The position numbers were made by a program, and so were the translations under genes. The notes beneath the pieces are model-generated. The model saw only the letters and a program-made list of their open reading frames with translations, was not told the origin of the DNA and made no database searches. Shown here one piece after another: positions 25,371 through 33,564 of a DNA stretch of 64,000 nucleotides. Numbering within the stretch: position 1 is the first letter of the stretch; each line of letters begins with the position of its first letter. The stretch is from Armatimonadota bacterium (GTDB taxonomy: Bacteria; Armatimonadota; Fimbriimonadia; Fimbriimonadales; Fimbriimonadaceae), in NCBI GenBank assembly GCA_020161505.1, contig JAIUNY010000012.1, forward strand, positions 29,213-93,212, given 5' to 3'.

Positions 25371-25674
25371 AACAACCTGCCAGAAACAGCGAGGCCGCCC
25401 CGGCAATCCCCCGGGGTGGCCTCGTCCATTCACTTGTTCCCTGTTCTTTCGGCTACCGGATTTTCGGTACGTGCCACACCCGGGATTCCGGGGCAATTTC
25501 GAGGCAAATCAGCCCGAAGGACCCGTGAATCTGCATTTTTTCGGCAATTTTTTCAAAAAGAGGAACAAAAGGCCCGGTCCTTGATTCACACTACGCAGAC
25601 CGTTTTGAAACGGGAATGCCTGTGGTGAAAAGCGAAGAGCAATTGGAGCCGATCACTTTGGAGACAGCCATACT
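25371..25674. other. Spacer before prepilin 3
   Basis: About 300 bases with no gene. A strong hairpin at 25391-25423 (GAGGCC..CCCCGG with CCGGGGTGGCCTC) probably ends the module-2 transcript although a T run is lacking. The second half is AT-richer and holds a small perfect hairpin, CCGTTT-TG-AAACGG (25600-25613), in the likely leader of prepilin 3. Confidence 0.6.
25391..25423 (+). terminator. Hairpin after lipoprotein 2
   Basis: A GC-rich 13-base stem with one bulge and no T run. Probable transcript end or 3' stabiliser. Confidence 0.5.
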
Positions 25675-26580
25675 ATGAAAAAAGCATTTACTTTGATCGA
25701 ACTGCTGGTCGTGATTGCGATCATCGCGATCCTCGCCGCCATCCTCTTCCCGGTTTTCGCCCAAGCAAAGCAAGCCGCGAAGAAGACGCAGTACATCAGC
25801 AACATGAAGCAAGCTGGTACCGCCGTGCAGATCTACCTGTCTGACTACGACGACACCTTCCCGCTCGGCATGGGCCGACGCCCGGTTGTCAACACCTGGT
25901 TCTACGGTGGTGTCCACCCGGTTCCGGCAAACGCCATCGACAGCGCTCCTTGGAACACCGTTGAGCGACGCGACATGGCCAGCAACTTCGTTCTGAACAG
26001 CTGCCAGCCGTACATGAAGAACTACCAAATGCTGGAAATGCCCGGCGGACGCGACACCCAAGTCGCTGGTGAAGTCTTCAACCCGGCAGTCGCTGCGGCA
26101 AAGGTTGGTATGACCTACAACGGCTACCTCCACAGCTACAACGCAACCGCCATCAACAACGTGTCGGTCGTCCCGATGTTCTGGAACGTCCAAGCCGTTA
26201 ACTTCCGAGGCCGAGGCATGGCCACTCCGGCCCTGGTCTGCAACGCAACCAGCGGCGGATGCTCCTTCAACCCGGGCGGCGCTCCGGACGGAGGCGCTGG
26301 TTCGACGAGCGGCGGCTACTACGTTTACGACTTCACCAACACGGTGTGGCAGTTCGACAAGAAGGGCGTTTACACCCGAGCCGACTCCAGCACCAAGGTG
26401 CAGCCGATCGGAACCGCCATCGACCCGGCCTTCGTGGCATGGGGCGGCAAGCTCCTGGATCCGTACGCAGCGGTCATCGCTGGCGGTGCTCCGGCGAGCC
26501 TCTGGGCCTGCGACTCGACCTTCAACGGTCAAGCAGCGGGTAGCGCATGGTGCTACTTCCGACCCGACCGATCCGAGTAA
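25675..26580 (+). CDS. Prepilin-like major subunit, paralogue 3
   Basis: 301 residues with class-III signal [13 protein letters not shown] and [15 protein letters not shown]. It keeps the YLSDYDDTFP block and shares [30 protein letters not shown] and a cysteine pair (LVCNATSGGC) with paralogues 1 and 2, and ends in CYFRPDRSE. It is more diverged than 1 and 2 are from each other. A GGAG ribosome binding site lies 11 bases before the ATG. Codon use is smooth and GC-rich, unlike paralogue 4. Confidence 0.87.
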   Translation: MKKAFTLIELLVVIAIIAILAAILFPVFAQAKQAAKKTQYISNMKQAGTAVQIYLSDYDDTFPLGMGRRPVVNTWFYGGVHPVPANAIDSAPWNTVERRDMASNFVLNSCQPYMKNYQMLEMPGGRDTQVAGEVFNPAVAAAKVGMTYNGYLHSYNATAINNVSVVPMFWNVQAVNFRGRGMATPALVCNATSGGCSFNPGGAPDGGAGSTSGGYYVYDFTNTVWQFDKKGVYTRADSSTKVQPIGTAIDPAFVAWGGKLLDPYAAVIAGGAPASLWACDSTFNGQAAGSAWCYFRPDRSE

Positions 26581-26599
26581 TTTCACTCTGATCTCTCTT

Positions 26600-26637
26600 C
26601 CCTCCCTGATTTTCGTCCGAGAATCAGGGAGGGTTTT
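26600..26637 (+). terminator. Intra-module hairpin 3
   Basis: CCCTCCCTGATT and AATCAGGGAGGG form a perfect 12-base stem followed by TTTTG, between prepilin 3 and its lipoprotein gene. This looks like a true Rho-independent terminator, so lipoprotein 3 would be made by read-through. Confidence 0.75.
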
Positions 26638-26667
26638 GACCATATTTGCTCCACAAAAAACACGAAC

Positions 26668-26859
26668 ATGAAGAAGATCTTTAGCCTGATGGTTCTCGCG
26701 ATCGCTGCGGCGGTCCTCGTTGGTTGCTCGTCTCCGGAACCGGAATCCAACGTTCCGCAAGGAACTCCGGGCGACGGTGGCCCGCAACCCTCCAAGCTCC
26801 AAGGAGCTGGTGGTGCTGGCGAGGGTGGAGCTTCGGCTCAACCGGCCCAAACCGAGTAG
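26668..26859 (+). CDS. Small lipoprotein of the prepilin module, paralogue 3 (class A)
   Basis: 63 residues with lipobox LVGC (Cys at 20). The mature part is rich in Pro, Gly, Gln and Ser (CSSPEPESNVPQGTPG) and ends in AQPAQTE, recalling the PAQTETGP end of paralogue 2. It is the most diverged class A member. It follows prepilin 3 by 87 bases across a terminator-like hairpin. Confidence 0.72.
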   Translation: MKKIFSLMVLAIAAAVLVGCSSPEPESNVPQGTPGDGGPQPSKLQGAGGAGEGGASAQPAQTE

Positions 26860-26900
26860 TTTTGTCCCCGCTCCGAGCTTCTGGCAACGAGCGAGCCGAC

Positions 26901-26935
26901 CGAGCCCGACCTCAACAAGGTCGGGCTCGTTTTCT
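26901..26935 (+). terminator. Terminator before nuoD
   Basis: CGAGCCCGACC and GGTCGGGCTCG form an 11-base stem with a short loop followed by TTTTCTT. It separates module 3 from nuoD. Confidence 0.88.
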
Positions 26936-27041
26936 TGACTTCCCCCTCACCCCAACCCGTGGTACCAACGGGCCTCCAACTTCCTGCCCAAGTTCGCCCT
27001 GGATTCTCCCCCGAAGAACTGCAGACCCGCGCTCCACGTAG

Positions 27042-27047
27042 TACAAT
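27042..27047 (+). promoter_or_regulatory. -10 box before nuoD
   Basis: TACAAT, preceded by GTAG, ends 15 bases before the nuoD ATG. With the terminator at 26901-26935 just upstream, nuoD needs its own promoter, and this is the only candidate I see. Confidence 0.45.
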
Positions 27048-27062
27048 CCACATCGCGACGCC

Positions 27063-28277
27063 ATGAGCCAAACCTTCATCCCCAGCACCGAAACCATCTT
27101 CGAGAAAACCGGAGAAAACACTATGGTTGTGAACATGGGGCCGCAACACCCCAGCACCCACGGCGTTCTTCGCGTGATCTGCGAGCTGGAAGGCGAAACC
27201 ATCGTTCGGTGCAAGTGCGTGATTGGCTATCTCCACACGGGGATGGAGAAAGAGGCGGAGTATCAGACCTACCACAAGTGCGTCGTGATGACCGACCGCA
27301 TGGATTACCTGAACGCCAATGGCAACAATCTCGCCCATGCCATGGCGGTCGAAAAGCTTCTTGGCGTGGAAATCCCGAAGCGTGGACAGTATTTGCGCGT
27401 CATGCTGGCTGAGCTCAGCCGAATCGCCAGCCACTGCGTCTGGCTCGGCACCCATGCCCTCGATCTGGGCGCGATGACCCCGTTCTTCTACATCATGCAG
27501 CAACGCGAAATGGTGCTCGATATGTTCGAGATGTTCGCCGGCGTCCGCATGATGCCCTCCTGGATTGTCCCCGGTGGACTGCGTGGCGATATGCCAGCCG
27601 GTTTCGAGGTGAAGCTCCGCAACTTCCTCGCGGAGTTCCCGAAGGAACTCCAAGTGGTCGAAAACCTCTTGGTCGAAAACCCGATCTGGAAGGAGCGTAC
27701 TCAAGGCGTCGGCATCCTCAGTGGTGCTGAAGCACTGGCCCTTGGATGCAGCGGCCCCATTGCCCGAGCAAGCGGAGTGGCGTTTGATCTCCGCAAGCAT
27801 CAACCGTATTGCAGCTACGAGGATTTCGATTTCCAGATCCCCATCGGTCATGTCGGTGACGTGTACGACCGATTCCTGGTTCGCATCGCCGAGATGAAGG
27901 AATCGTGCCGCATCCTCCAACAAGCCATTGATGGTCTTCCCGAAGGGCCGTGGAACACCTTGGATCGCAAGGTCGCTCCTCCGCCACGCCACGAGCTGGA
28001 TAGCAGCATGGAGTCGGTGATCCACCACTTCAAGCTCTACACCGAAGGGTTCCGCGCTCCGGTCGGCGAGGCTTACGCCGGGATCGAAGGAAGTAAGGGC
28101 GAACTCGGATTCTACGTGATCGGTGACGGCACCAACCGCCCCTACCGATGGCATGAGCGCCCGAGCAGCTTCATGAATCTCAAGTCCCTGGAAGTGCTCT
28201 CCGTGGGCCGCTTGCTCGCCGACGTGATCGCCATCATCGGTTCCATCGACATCGTCCTCGGCGAAATCGACCGGTAA
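27063..28277 (+). CDS. nuoD: NADH-quinone oxidoreductase subunit D
   Basis: A 404-residue peripheral-arm subunit forming the quinone-binding site of complex I with NuoB. The family pattern is intact: MVVNMGPQHPSTHGVLR, GYLHTGMEKEAE with the quinone-head histidine region, RMDYLNANGNN, and a C-terminal SLEVLSVGRLLADVIAIIGSIDIVLGEIDR. Length is normal. It is 4.8 kb away from nuoC on the same strand, separated by three prepilin modules, each with its own regulatory elements. Confidence 0.96.
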   Translation: MSQTFIPSTETIFEKTGENTMVVNMGPQHPSTHGVLRVICELEGETIVRCKCVIGYLHTGMEKEAEYQTYHKCVVMTDRMDYLNANGNNLAHAMAVEKLLGVEIPKRGQYLRVMLAELSRIASHCVWLGTHALDLGAMTPFFYIMQQREMVLDMFEMFAGVRMMPSWIVPGGLRGDMPAGFEVKLRNFLAEFPKELQVVENLLVENPIWKERTQGVGILSGAEALALGCSGPIARASGVAFDLRKHQPYCSYEDFDFQIPIGHVGDVYDRFLVRIAEMKESCRILQQAIDGLPEGPWNTLDRKVAPPPRHELDSSMESVIHHFKLYTEGFRAPVGEAYAGIEGSKGELGFYVIGDGTNRPYRWHERPSSFMNLKSLEVLSVGRLLADVIAIIGSIDIVLGEIDR

Positions 28278-28361
28278 TCGCGTCGATTCCTTGTTGTATT
28301 CCCAAAGAGGGTTGAGGGCGTCCGTTCGCCCCGATTCGAGATTTGGGTATTAATGCCTATT

Positions 28362-28392
28362 AATTGACGAATTTCAGTCAATTAGGGTTAAG
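28362..28392 (+). promoter_or_regulatory. Promoter with overlapping inverted repeat, prepilin 4
   Basis: TTGACG (28364-28369), 17 bases, then GTTAAG (28387-28392), matching the form seen at prepilin 1. The -35 lies in the inverted repeat AATTGAC-N8-GTCAATT (28362-28383), a likely operator. Two TATTAAT copies 10 bases apart (28348 and 28358) lie just upstream. Confidence 0.5.
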
Positions 28393-28435
28393 ATGGCATA
28401 TCGGGCATGGGCCTTTGGACTCACCCGAATCGTTT

Positions 28436-28463
28436 GATCCCGCACCTAGCCGGAGGCGGGATC
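28436..28463 (+). promoter_or_regulatory. Leader hairpin of prepilin 4
   Basis: GATCCCGC and GCGGGATC pair perfectly around CACCTAGCCGGAGG-type loop sequence, 24 bases before the start codon. No homology to the leaders of paralogues 1 and 2. Confidence 0.5.
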
Positions 28464-28487
28464 CCTTTGCACTTCTGAGAATGCCCT

Positions 28488-29396
28488 ATGAGAAAAGCAT
28501 TTACATTGATCGAACTACTCGTGGTGATCGCAATTATCGCCATTCTCGCAGCGATCCTCTTCCCTGTGTTTGCGCAGGCTAAAGTCGCCGCCAAAAAAGC
28601 AAAGAGCCTTGCCGAAATCAAGCAAATGGGTACGGCTGCGATTATTTATCAGGCGGACTTCGATGACACCCTTCCCGGTGCCTTCGGATACTATCCTGGC
28701 GTTGGTCACATGGTGAACTATGGTCACGATGTGCCAGCTGACTGGTATCCCGGGGTCGGCCCCACCTATCTCAGCTTCGCAAACGGCAACCCGATCAACT
28801 CGACGGAGCCTTATCGGAAGAACTATAGCCTCGTCAAAATCGACGGCTCGCGCGAGCTTAATATTTTCAACGACGACTTCTCGATCGCTGTGAAGACACC
28901 TGCGAATGTGAGCTACACCTACAACGGCTTGCTTCACCACTACAATGGTACAGCCGTTAACCGAGTCAGCGACACCCCGCTCTTCACGTCGTTCTACGGC
29001 AATGTCAATTTTAAGGGTTACAGTATCAGCAGTCCGAGTCTTTGGTGCCTTAACCAGCCGAACGCTACCTGCCGCTACGTACCTAAGAGCCCGAGTTGCT
29101 CGAGCGCGAACGGTCAATGGACCGTCGTAATCGTCGGTCAGGACATCATCGGAAGCCAGCATGTGTTTGGACGCGGCGAAAACTGGGTCTATGTCGACTC
29201 CTCCGCTAAGTTCCGAAAGATGGGGATGAACTTTAACGGTGCATCGGACTTCCGCAAAGATCCATACACTCGTTACAACGCTCAAGGCGTGAAGAACGGC
29301 GCGTGGTATGACGAGTTTTACTGTCACATGTATCACTTCACGCCGGACTGGGACGGCACCGTTCCGACCGCCCCGTTTGAGGAGACCTGGTTCTAG
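28488..29396 (+). CDS. Prepilin-like major subunit, paralogue 4
   Basis: 302 residues with class-III signal [13 protein letters not shown] and [17 protein letters not shown]. The +1 region and the YQADFDDTLP block match the family. The body is diverged, with Cys in LWCLNQPNATC and FYCHMYHF, and the C-terminal motif is FTPDWDG followed by 12 extra residues. The flanking DNA and the gene itself are visibly less GC-rich than the neighbouring modules, which may mean later arrival. A weak ribosome binding site (GAG) precedes the ATG. Its lipoprotein gene starts 4 bases after its stop. Confidence 0.86.
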   Translation: MRKAFTLIELLVVIAIIAILAAILFPVFAQAKVAAKKAKSLAEIKQMGTAAIIYQADFDDTLPGAFGYYPGVGHMVNYGHDVPADWYPGVGPTYLSFANGNPINSTEPYRKNYSLVKIDGSRELNIFNDDFSIAVKTPANVSYTYNGLLHHYNGTAVNRVSDTPLFTSFYGNVNFKGYSISSPSLWCLNQPNATCRYVPKSPSCSSANGQWTVVIVGQDIIGSQHVFGRGENWVYVDSSAKFRKMGMNFNGASDFRKDPYTRYNAQGVKNGAWYDEFYCHMYHFTPDWDGTVPTAPFEETWF

Positions 29397-29399
29397 AAC

Positions 29400-29603
29400 A
29401 TGAAGTCTCGGCTCCTTCTAGGAATTCTGCTTCTGGCCAGTTGCGTCTTCGTGACTGGTTGCGGTGAGCCAGCCCCAACCGAGGGCGATGCGGCGGTTGC
29501 AAAGGATCTCGATCCGAATGCACCACCACCACCCTCAGCCGGACTGCGGGATCAAGCGAGCGCTCCTCCCGTAAAGTCGAACGCCGATCTTCGAGGTCGG
29601 TAA
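29400..29603 (+). CDS. Small lipoprotein of the prepilin module, paralogue 4 (class B)
   Basis: 67 residues with lipobox VTGC (Cys at 21). The mature part CGEPAPTEGDAAVAKDLDPNAPPPP shares EPAP.EG and DPN with the class B members at 30241 and 34501 rather than with class A, and it ends in a basic RGR. It begins 3 bases after the prepilin stop codon, so it is almost certainly coupled to it. Confidence 0.75.
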   Translation: MKSRLLLGILLLASCVFVTGCGEPAPTEGDAAVAKDLDPNAPPPPSAGLRDQASAPPVKSNADLRGR

Positions 29604-29623
29604 CGCTAACTCGAGGATAAACT

Positions 29624-29662
29624 GGGCTCCCTCTGTCTCCAGGGGAGCCCAATCTATTTTTT
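29624..29662 (+). terminator. Terminator after module 4
   Basis: GGGCTCCCT and AGGGGAGCCC arms, then a T run (ATTTTTT) that ends one base before the ATG of the GNAT gene. Confidence 0.85.
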
Positions 29663-29663
29663 G

Positions 29664-30203
29664 ATGATCAGACGTGCCCGAGCCGAAGACGCGGAAGCCA
29701 TTGCACGGATCAAGCTGGCGACGTGGCGTGCCACTTACGCCCCGATTCTCGATCCGGAGTTTCTCGCGAATCTCACCCTGGAAGGGGTGGCCGATGACTG
29801 GCGTCGTCGCATTGAAGCGGAAGATGTTATCTTCGTGGAGGAAGAGGACGGAATGGTGCGCGGCTACGCGTTGTGGATCGCCTTGCCGATCGATGACTGG
29901 CCCCACAAGAACATGCTCGCCGCCCTCTATGTGGATCCCGCCGCACAGGGACAGGGAGTCGGCAGGCGGCTGATGGCCACGTGCGCCACGTGGGCGATCT
30001 CCGCGGGGCACACGGGGATGATGATCAGTGCGTTTGAGCAGAACCTTCTTGCCTTGAACCTCTACCGCTCCCTTGGCGCACGGGATGTCCGGAAGGGGAC
30101 GTACGAAGTGGATGGTCGGGGCTATCCCGATATTCTCCTCGCCTTTGATGACCTGGTCACCCTGAGCCGAGTGGGTTCCGCCGAACGAAAAAGCGCCCCC
30201 TGA
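29664..30203 (+). CDS. GNAT family N-acetyltransferase
   Basis: 179 residues with a GNAT fold: IRRARAEDAEAIARIKLATWRATYA start, motif A AALYVDPAAQGQGVGRRLM with the acetyl-CoA pyrophosphate loop, and a motif B region SAFEQNLLALNLYRSLGAR. The substrate is unknown. Its start codon directly abuts the terminator of module 4, and no ribosome binding site is present, so it may be expressed from read-through or from a promoter I cannot see. Its stop codon lies inside the bidirectional terminator at 30188-30220. Confidence 0.88.
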   Translation: MIRRARAEDAEAIARIKLATWRATYAPILDPEFLANLTLEGVADDWRRRIEAEDVIFVEEEDGMVRGYALWIALPIDDWPHKNMLAALYVDPAAQGQGVGRRLMATCATWAISAGHTGMMISAFEQNLLALNLYRSLGARDVRKGTYEVDGRGYPDILLAFDDLVTLSRVGSAERKSAP

Positions 30204-30220
30204 AACCAGGGAGCGCTTTT
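30188..30220. terminator. Bidirectional terminator between GNAT and module 5
   Basis: AAAAAGCGCCCCCTG and CAGGGAGCGCTTTT pair around GAAAC-like loop bases. A/T runs at both ends suit both converging transcripts. Confidence 0.85.
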
Positions 30221-30240
30221 CCACGGAGAGTCTCCGAGAG

Positions 30241-30447
30241 TTATCGTCGTCCGCGCGCCGCGGGATCATTGGGATCCACGCCGGTGGTCGCTTGCTTCGA
30301 GTCGGCTCGACCCGTCGTCTCAGGAGCGTCCGTCGCCGCAGGCGCATTCGGAGCGGAGCCTTCCACCGGAGCCGGTTCCCCGCCATTGCAGGCGACCACG
30401 CCCAGCATCACCGCACTTACCAACAGAAACAGAGTCACTTTCTTCAT
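30241..30447 (-). CDS. Small lipoprotein of the prepilin module, paralogue 5 (class B)
   Basis: 68 residues from the ATG at 30447 (MKKVTLFLLVSAVML). The lipobox is VVAC (Cys at 20), and the mature part starts CNGGEPAPVEGSAPN and ends GVDPNDPAARGRR, matching the DPNNPGGRGSR end of paralogue 6. It follows prepilin 5 by 13 bases on the minus strand. An 18-residue upstream extension in the same frame reads back into the prepilin end and is not used. Confidence 0.75.
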   Translation of the reverse strand: MKKVTLFLLVSAVMLGVVACNGGEPAPVEGSAPNAPAATDAPETTGRADSKQATTGVDPNDPAARGRR

Positions 30448-30460
30448 GTCTCGTGCTTCC

Positions 30461-31390
30461 TTAGTACGCGGCGATCGGCGTGCCGTCGATGGTCGAGCCA
30501 TCCCAATCCGGGCGGAACAGGAAGGCGTGGCAATAGTAACGGTCGTACCAGTTCAACACCGCACTGGCGACCCCATCGTTGCGCGGATAGTTGGCGTAAG
30601 GATCGGTTCGGAAGTCCGTTCGCGTGCCTGCGCCGAAGTTCATGCCAAGCTTGCGCGTGGTTGCATGGCTATCCGCGAACACCCAAGTTTGAGTGTTGCC
30701 GTAGACGTGCTGGCTGCCATAGGGGCTGAAGAAGTAGGTGTAGCTTCCGTCTGCTCCACCGTTGCAACTGCTGGAGGAGACCGGCGAGTAAACACACGTC
30801 GCATTGACGCCGTTGCCACAGTAAAGCGAAGGAATCGGGCCGGTATCAAACCCAACCACGTTGTCCACACCGCCGAGCTGAGTGGCGAGCGGAGTGGTCG
30901 CCACGCTGCTGATTGCGGTGGCATTGTAAGAGTGCAGCATGCCGTTGTAGGCATAGCCGACCTTCGCCGGGGCCTTCACGCGGCCTGCATTGACCGTGGC
31001 GTAAAAAGCAATCGTCAGATCGCGTCCGCCCGGGGATTCCAGCATTTGCTGATTCTTGACATACGGGGCCGTGACGTTGTGCCACGAACCTTGAGAGTAG
31101 TTTCGGAGATCTCCGCCTGCCGTCGACCAATCGGCCGGAACAGCGTGCCACAGATCCCATGCCCAAGCGCCGGTGTTATCCCGTCCGAAGGCGGTCGGCA
31201 TCGTGTCGTCGAAGTCGGCCAAGTAGATTTGGGTGGCCGTACCCAGCTGCTTCACGTTGCTGAGCGATTGAGTCTTCTTTGCCGCAACCTTAGCTTGAGC
31301 GAAGACTGGGAAAAGGATCGCTGCCAAGATCGCGATGATCGCGATGACCACGAGCAGTTCGATCAAAGTAAATGCATTCTTTGAAGTCAT
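30461..31390 (-). CDS. Prepilin-like major subunit, paralogue 5 (inverted)
   Basis: 309 residues with class-III signal [15 protein letters not shown] and the [17 protein letters not shown] block. The body is highly similar to paralogue 6: [66 protein letters not shown] and a C-terminal [13 protein letters not shown]. It is the only module inverted relative to the nuo genes, together with its lipoprotein. The GGAGG site is caught in a leader hairpin (31401-31422). Confidence 0.88.
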   Translation of the reverse strand: MTSKNAFTLIELLVVIAIIAILAAILFPVFAQAKVAAKKTQSLSNVKQLGTATQIYLADFDDTMPTAFGRDNTGAWAWDLWHAVPADWSTAGGDLRNYSQGSWHNVTAPYVKNQQMLESPGGRDLTIAFYATVNAGRVKAPAKVGYAYNGMLHSYNATAISSVATTPLATQLGGVDNVVGFDTGPIPSLYCGNGVNATCVYSPVSSSSCNGGADGSYTYFFSPYGSQHVYGNTQTWVFADSHATTRKLGMNFGAGTRTDFRTDPYANYPRNDGVASAVLNWYDRYYCHAFLFRPDWDGSTIDGTPIAAY

Positions 31391-31719
31391 ATGATTTCTG
31401 CCTCCGGAAAAAAGGCCGGAGCCCTCTCTCTGCCCTTGCGTTCCCGCGTGAACAGGTTCCCTAAACTACGCGATCCAGCCCAAAGGCCGTATCACGATTT
31501 TTCGTACCCGCGTTTTTGGGTGGCGGATTCCCGTTAATCGACGGAGGTTTTCCGTGAATCAGGCCGTCCGCCAGGGATCGAAGGTCCCCGGGGAGAACCA
31601 GTAGATTTACTGAGCCCAAGCGAGCATCTTTTAACACTCAGTGCATCGAAACTGTTGTAGAATAGAGCTGTTCTGTCTTTTGGAACGCCGACCCCTTGGG
31701 TCATAGGAAGGAGTAACAA
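31391..31719. other. Divergent promoter region, prepilin 5 and PEP-CTERM protein 1
   Basis: About 330 bases with no gene. It holds the leader hairpin of prepilin 5, a CCGTTAAT motif (31531-31538) and a TAGAAT (31658-31663) that could be the -10 of the PEP-CTERM gene, with AGGAG ahead of the ATG at 31720. Confidence 0.5.
31401..31422 (-). promoter_or_regulatory. Hairpin hiding the ribosome binding site of prepilin 5
   Basis: On the minus strand CTCCGG (31421-31416) pairs with CCGGAG (31407-31402), leaving a T-rich loop. The ribosome binding site GGAGG overlaps the second arm and is 10 bases from the ATG, so the closed hairpin would block translation. Confidence 0.5.
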
Positions 31720-32685
31720 ATGAAAAAGATCTGCTGGCTGGGCTTGGCCCTCGCCTGTTTCACCCCTCATGCTCTGGCGAGCTCGATTCACTCAACTGGC
31801 TTCGAATCCAGCGAAGGTTGGTCGCTCGGCCTTGCTGAGGATCAAAATGGCTGGGATCGTAACCTCAACGCCAACCACTACGGTCGGATTCAAACGAACA
31901 CCGTCAAGACGGGCACTCAGGCGCTCGAACTCCGGACTCTGGATACTCAATCTGCCCAAGACACCATGCAGGGCGTCATCAATGGCCTGCGCACCGCAAC
32001 CGTGGACAAAGCGGGCGAATCCACCACAGTGAACGGCCCCCGCGTGAACAACCGGATGAAGATCGGATTCTGGTTCCGAACGCCCGATGCTCAGCTCCCG
32101 GTGACTTCCCTTGCCCTGAGCGATCCCACCAACTATGAGGATCCCTACGGCGGCATCGTGGAACTGAACCCCTCGTTCAGCCAAGGCGACAGCGGATCGC
32201 GCTACGCCAGCCTGACACTCTACGACGCCACGCAAGATCGTATGGGCTACTACAACCCTTCGCAGGGTCTGCTGCTGGAGCTTTCGACGGCCCAAAATTA
32301 CAGCAACTCTGTCGCCTGGGAGTTCGATGTTCTCAGCCAAAATCTGAGCTACGCAAGCTGGTACCGGCTGGAATACGACATCACGCTGGTGGACGGCACG
32401 AACAACGACGAAACCCCGAACGACATCCTCACCGTGAGCATTTTCGATTCTTCGAACGTGTTCATGAATTCGGTGACGAATTCGACTTGGGAGTCCCCCT
32501 TCCGATCCGCGTTCGGCACCGGTGCCTACTCGCTGGATACCTTCTCGTTCCGAGGGCTTCGCCAAACCGCCGATCTGAATCTGGGCTACGTCGATGACCT
32601 GACGATCGAGTCGGTTCCCGAGCCGATGACGATGAGCCTGCTCGCTCTCGGAGCCCTCGCGGCCCGACGTCGAAAGAAAGCCTAA
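31720..32685 (+). CDS. PEP-CTERM sorting domain protein 1
   Basis: 321 residues: signal peptide (about 1-21, ending ALASS), a long mature region of beta-sandwich character (FESSEGWSLG start, GYVDDLTIE end) resembling lectin-like jelly-roll domains of surface proteins, and a C-terminal sorting signal VPEPMTMSLLALGALAARRRKKA. PEP-CTERM proteins are processed by an exosortase, which is not in this window. A good AGGAG site precedes the ATG. It is set between module 5 and nuoE and is closed by its own terminator. Confidence 0.9.
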   Translation: MKKICWLGLALACFTPHALASSIHSTGFESSEGWSLGLAEDQNGWDRNLNANHYGRIQTNTVKTGTQALELRTLDTQSAQDTMQGVINGLRTATVDKAGESTTVNGPRVNNRMKIGFWFRTPDAQLPVTSLALSDPTNYEDPYGGIVELNPSFSQGDSGSRYASLTLYDATQDRMGYYNPSQGLLLELSTAQNYSNSVAWEFDVLSQNLSYASWYRLEYDITLVDGTNNDETPNDILTVSIFDSSNVFMNSVTNSTWESPFRSAFGTGAYSLDTFSFRGLRQTADLNLGYVDDLTIESVPEPMTMSLLALGALAARRRKKA

Positions 32686-32703
32686 CCCGGTTGCCGGGAA
32701 TCT

Positions 32704-32742
32704 CAACCCTTGGCCGTTCCTGCGGATGGTCAAGGGTTGTTT
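32704..32742 (+). terminator. Terminator after PEP-CTERM protein 1
   Basis: CAACCCTTGGCC and GGTCAAGGGTTG arms, then TTTCG. Confidence 0.75.
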
Positions 32743-32787
32743 CGTTCAGAGGCCCGGATTCGGCTGAGAAACCGCGCGGCGATTCAG

Positions 32788-32793
32788 TAGAAT
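32788..32793 (+). promoter_or_regulatory. -10 box before nuoE
   Basis: TAGAAT, preceded by G, ends 9 bases before the nuoE ATG. No convincing -35. Confidence 0.5.
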
Positions 32794-32802
32794 AAAGCTC
32801 CG

Positions 32803-33414
32803 ATGAGCGAACTCATCCAGCTTGGAGCCGTTAACGAACGACCGCGCGCCCCGCGGCCTGAAGAACTTGAACTCAAGTTCAGCCCCCTCGCCATTGACGA
32901 GCTCAATGCCCTGAAAACGCACTATCCCAACGAAAAGGCGTGCATCCTCCCGGGCCTCTGGATTGCTCAACGCGAATACGGCGGATATCTCAGCGCACCC
33001 GCAATTGCCGAGGTCGCCCATCGACTCAGCCGCAGCTATGCCGAAGTCGAAGGAGTGGCAACTTTCTACTCCATGTACAACACCGCTCACTCGGTGGGCA
33101 AGCACATGATCGAGGTCTGCACCTGCCTGAGCTGCCACATGTGCGGTGCCTATCGAATTGCCGATCACCTGAAAGAGAAGCTCGGGATCGATTTTGGCGA
33201 AACAACGCCGGACGGCTTGTTCACCCTTCACGAAGTTGAATGCCTCAACGCGTGCGACCGCGCCCCCTTGCTCCAGATTGGAGATCAATACCACGGCCCG
33301 GTCGATGGAGCCTACGTCGACCGCCTGCTCGATGAGATCAAAAGTCAGGATTCAACCGTCGTTCAGCTCGCCGACTCCATTGTCAAAGTTCATCTCCAAC
33401 ACGGAAAATCGTGA
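32803..33414 (+). CDS. nuoE: NADH-quinone oxidoreductase subunit E
   Basis: A 203-residue thioredoxin-like 2Fe-2S subunit of the NADH-oxidising module of complex I. The cluster ligands are visible as Cys-X4-Cys in VCTCLSCHMC and Cys-X3-Cys in ECLNACDRAP. The N-terminal helical region (AIAEVAHRLSRSYAEVEGVATFYSMY) is typical. It has about 25 extra N-terminal residues and a 35-residue C-terminal tail. It works with NuoF, which is 1.4 kb downstream beyond prepilin module 6. Confidence 0.95.
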   Translation: MSELIQLGAVNERPRAPRPEELELKFSPLAIDELNALKTHYPNEKACILPGLWIAQREYGGYLSAPAIAEVAHRLSRSYAEVEGVATFYSMYNTAHSVGKHMIEVCTCLSCHMCGAYRIADHLKEKLGIDFGETTPDGLFTLHEVECLNACDRAPLLQIGDQYHGPVDGAYVDRLLDEIKSQDSTVVQLADSIVKVHLQHGKS

Positions 33415-33475
33415 CGTGAGTCACGGAAAGAAGCAGGAATTTTCCTGAATCTACAAGAAAATGTGCAGAAATCCG

Positions 33476-33504
33476 TTGCAGGATTTCCGTGGTTGTTGTA
33501 TAAC
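33476..33504 (+). promoter_or_regulatory. Promoter of prepilin 6
   Basis: TTGCAG (33476-33481), 17 bases, TATAAC (33499-33504). This is the best sigma-70-type match among the pilin promoters. The predicted first base falls at about 33511, where a GGGCC-TATT-GGCCC hairpin begins. Confidence 0.65.
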
Positions 33505-33510
33505 TTGCGT

Positions 33511-33524
33511 GGGCCTATTGGCCC
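33511..33524 (+). promoter_or_regulatory. 5'-terminal hairpin of the prepilin 6 mRNA
   Basis: GGGCC, TATT loop, GGCCC. It would form the very 5' end of the transcript, a position known to slow mRNA decay. Confidence 0.45.
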
Positions 33525-33564
33525 TCTGGTTGTCGCAAGGCGGCGGCGACCGGAAGGATTCATT

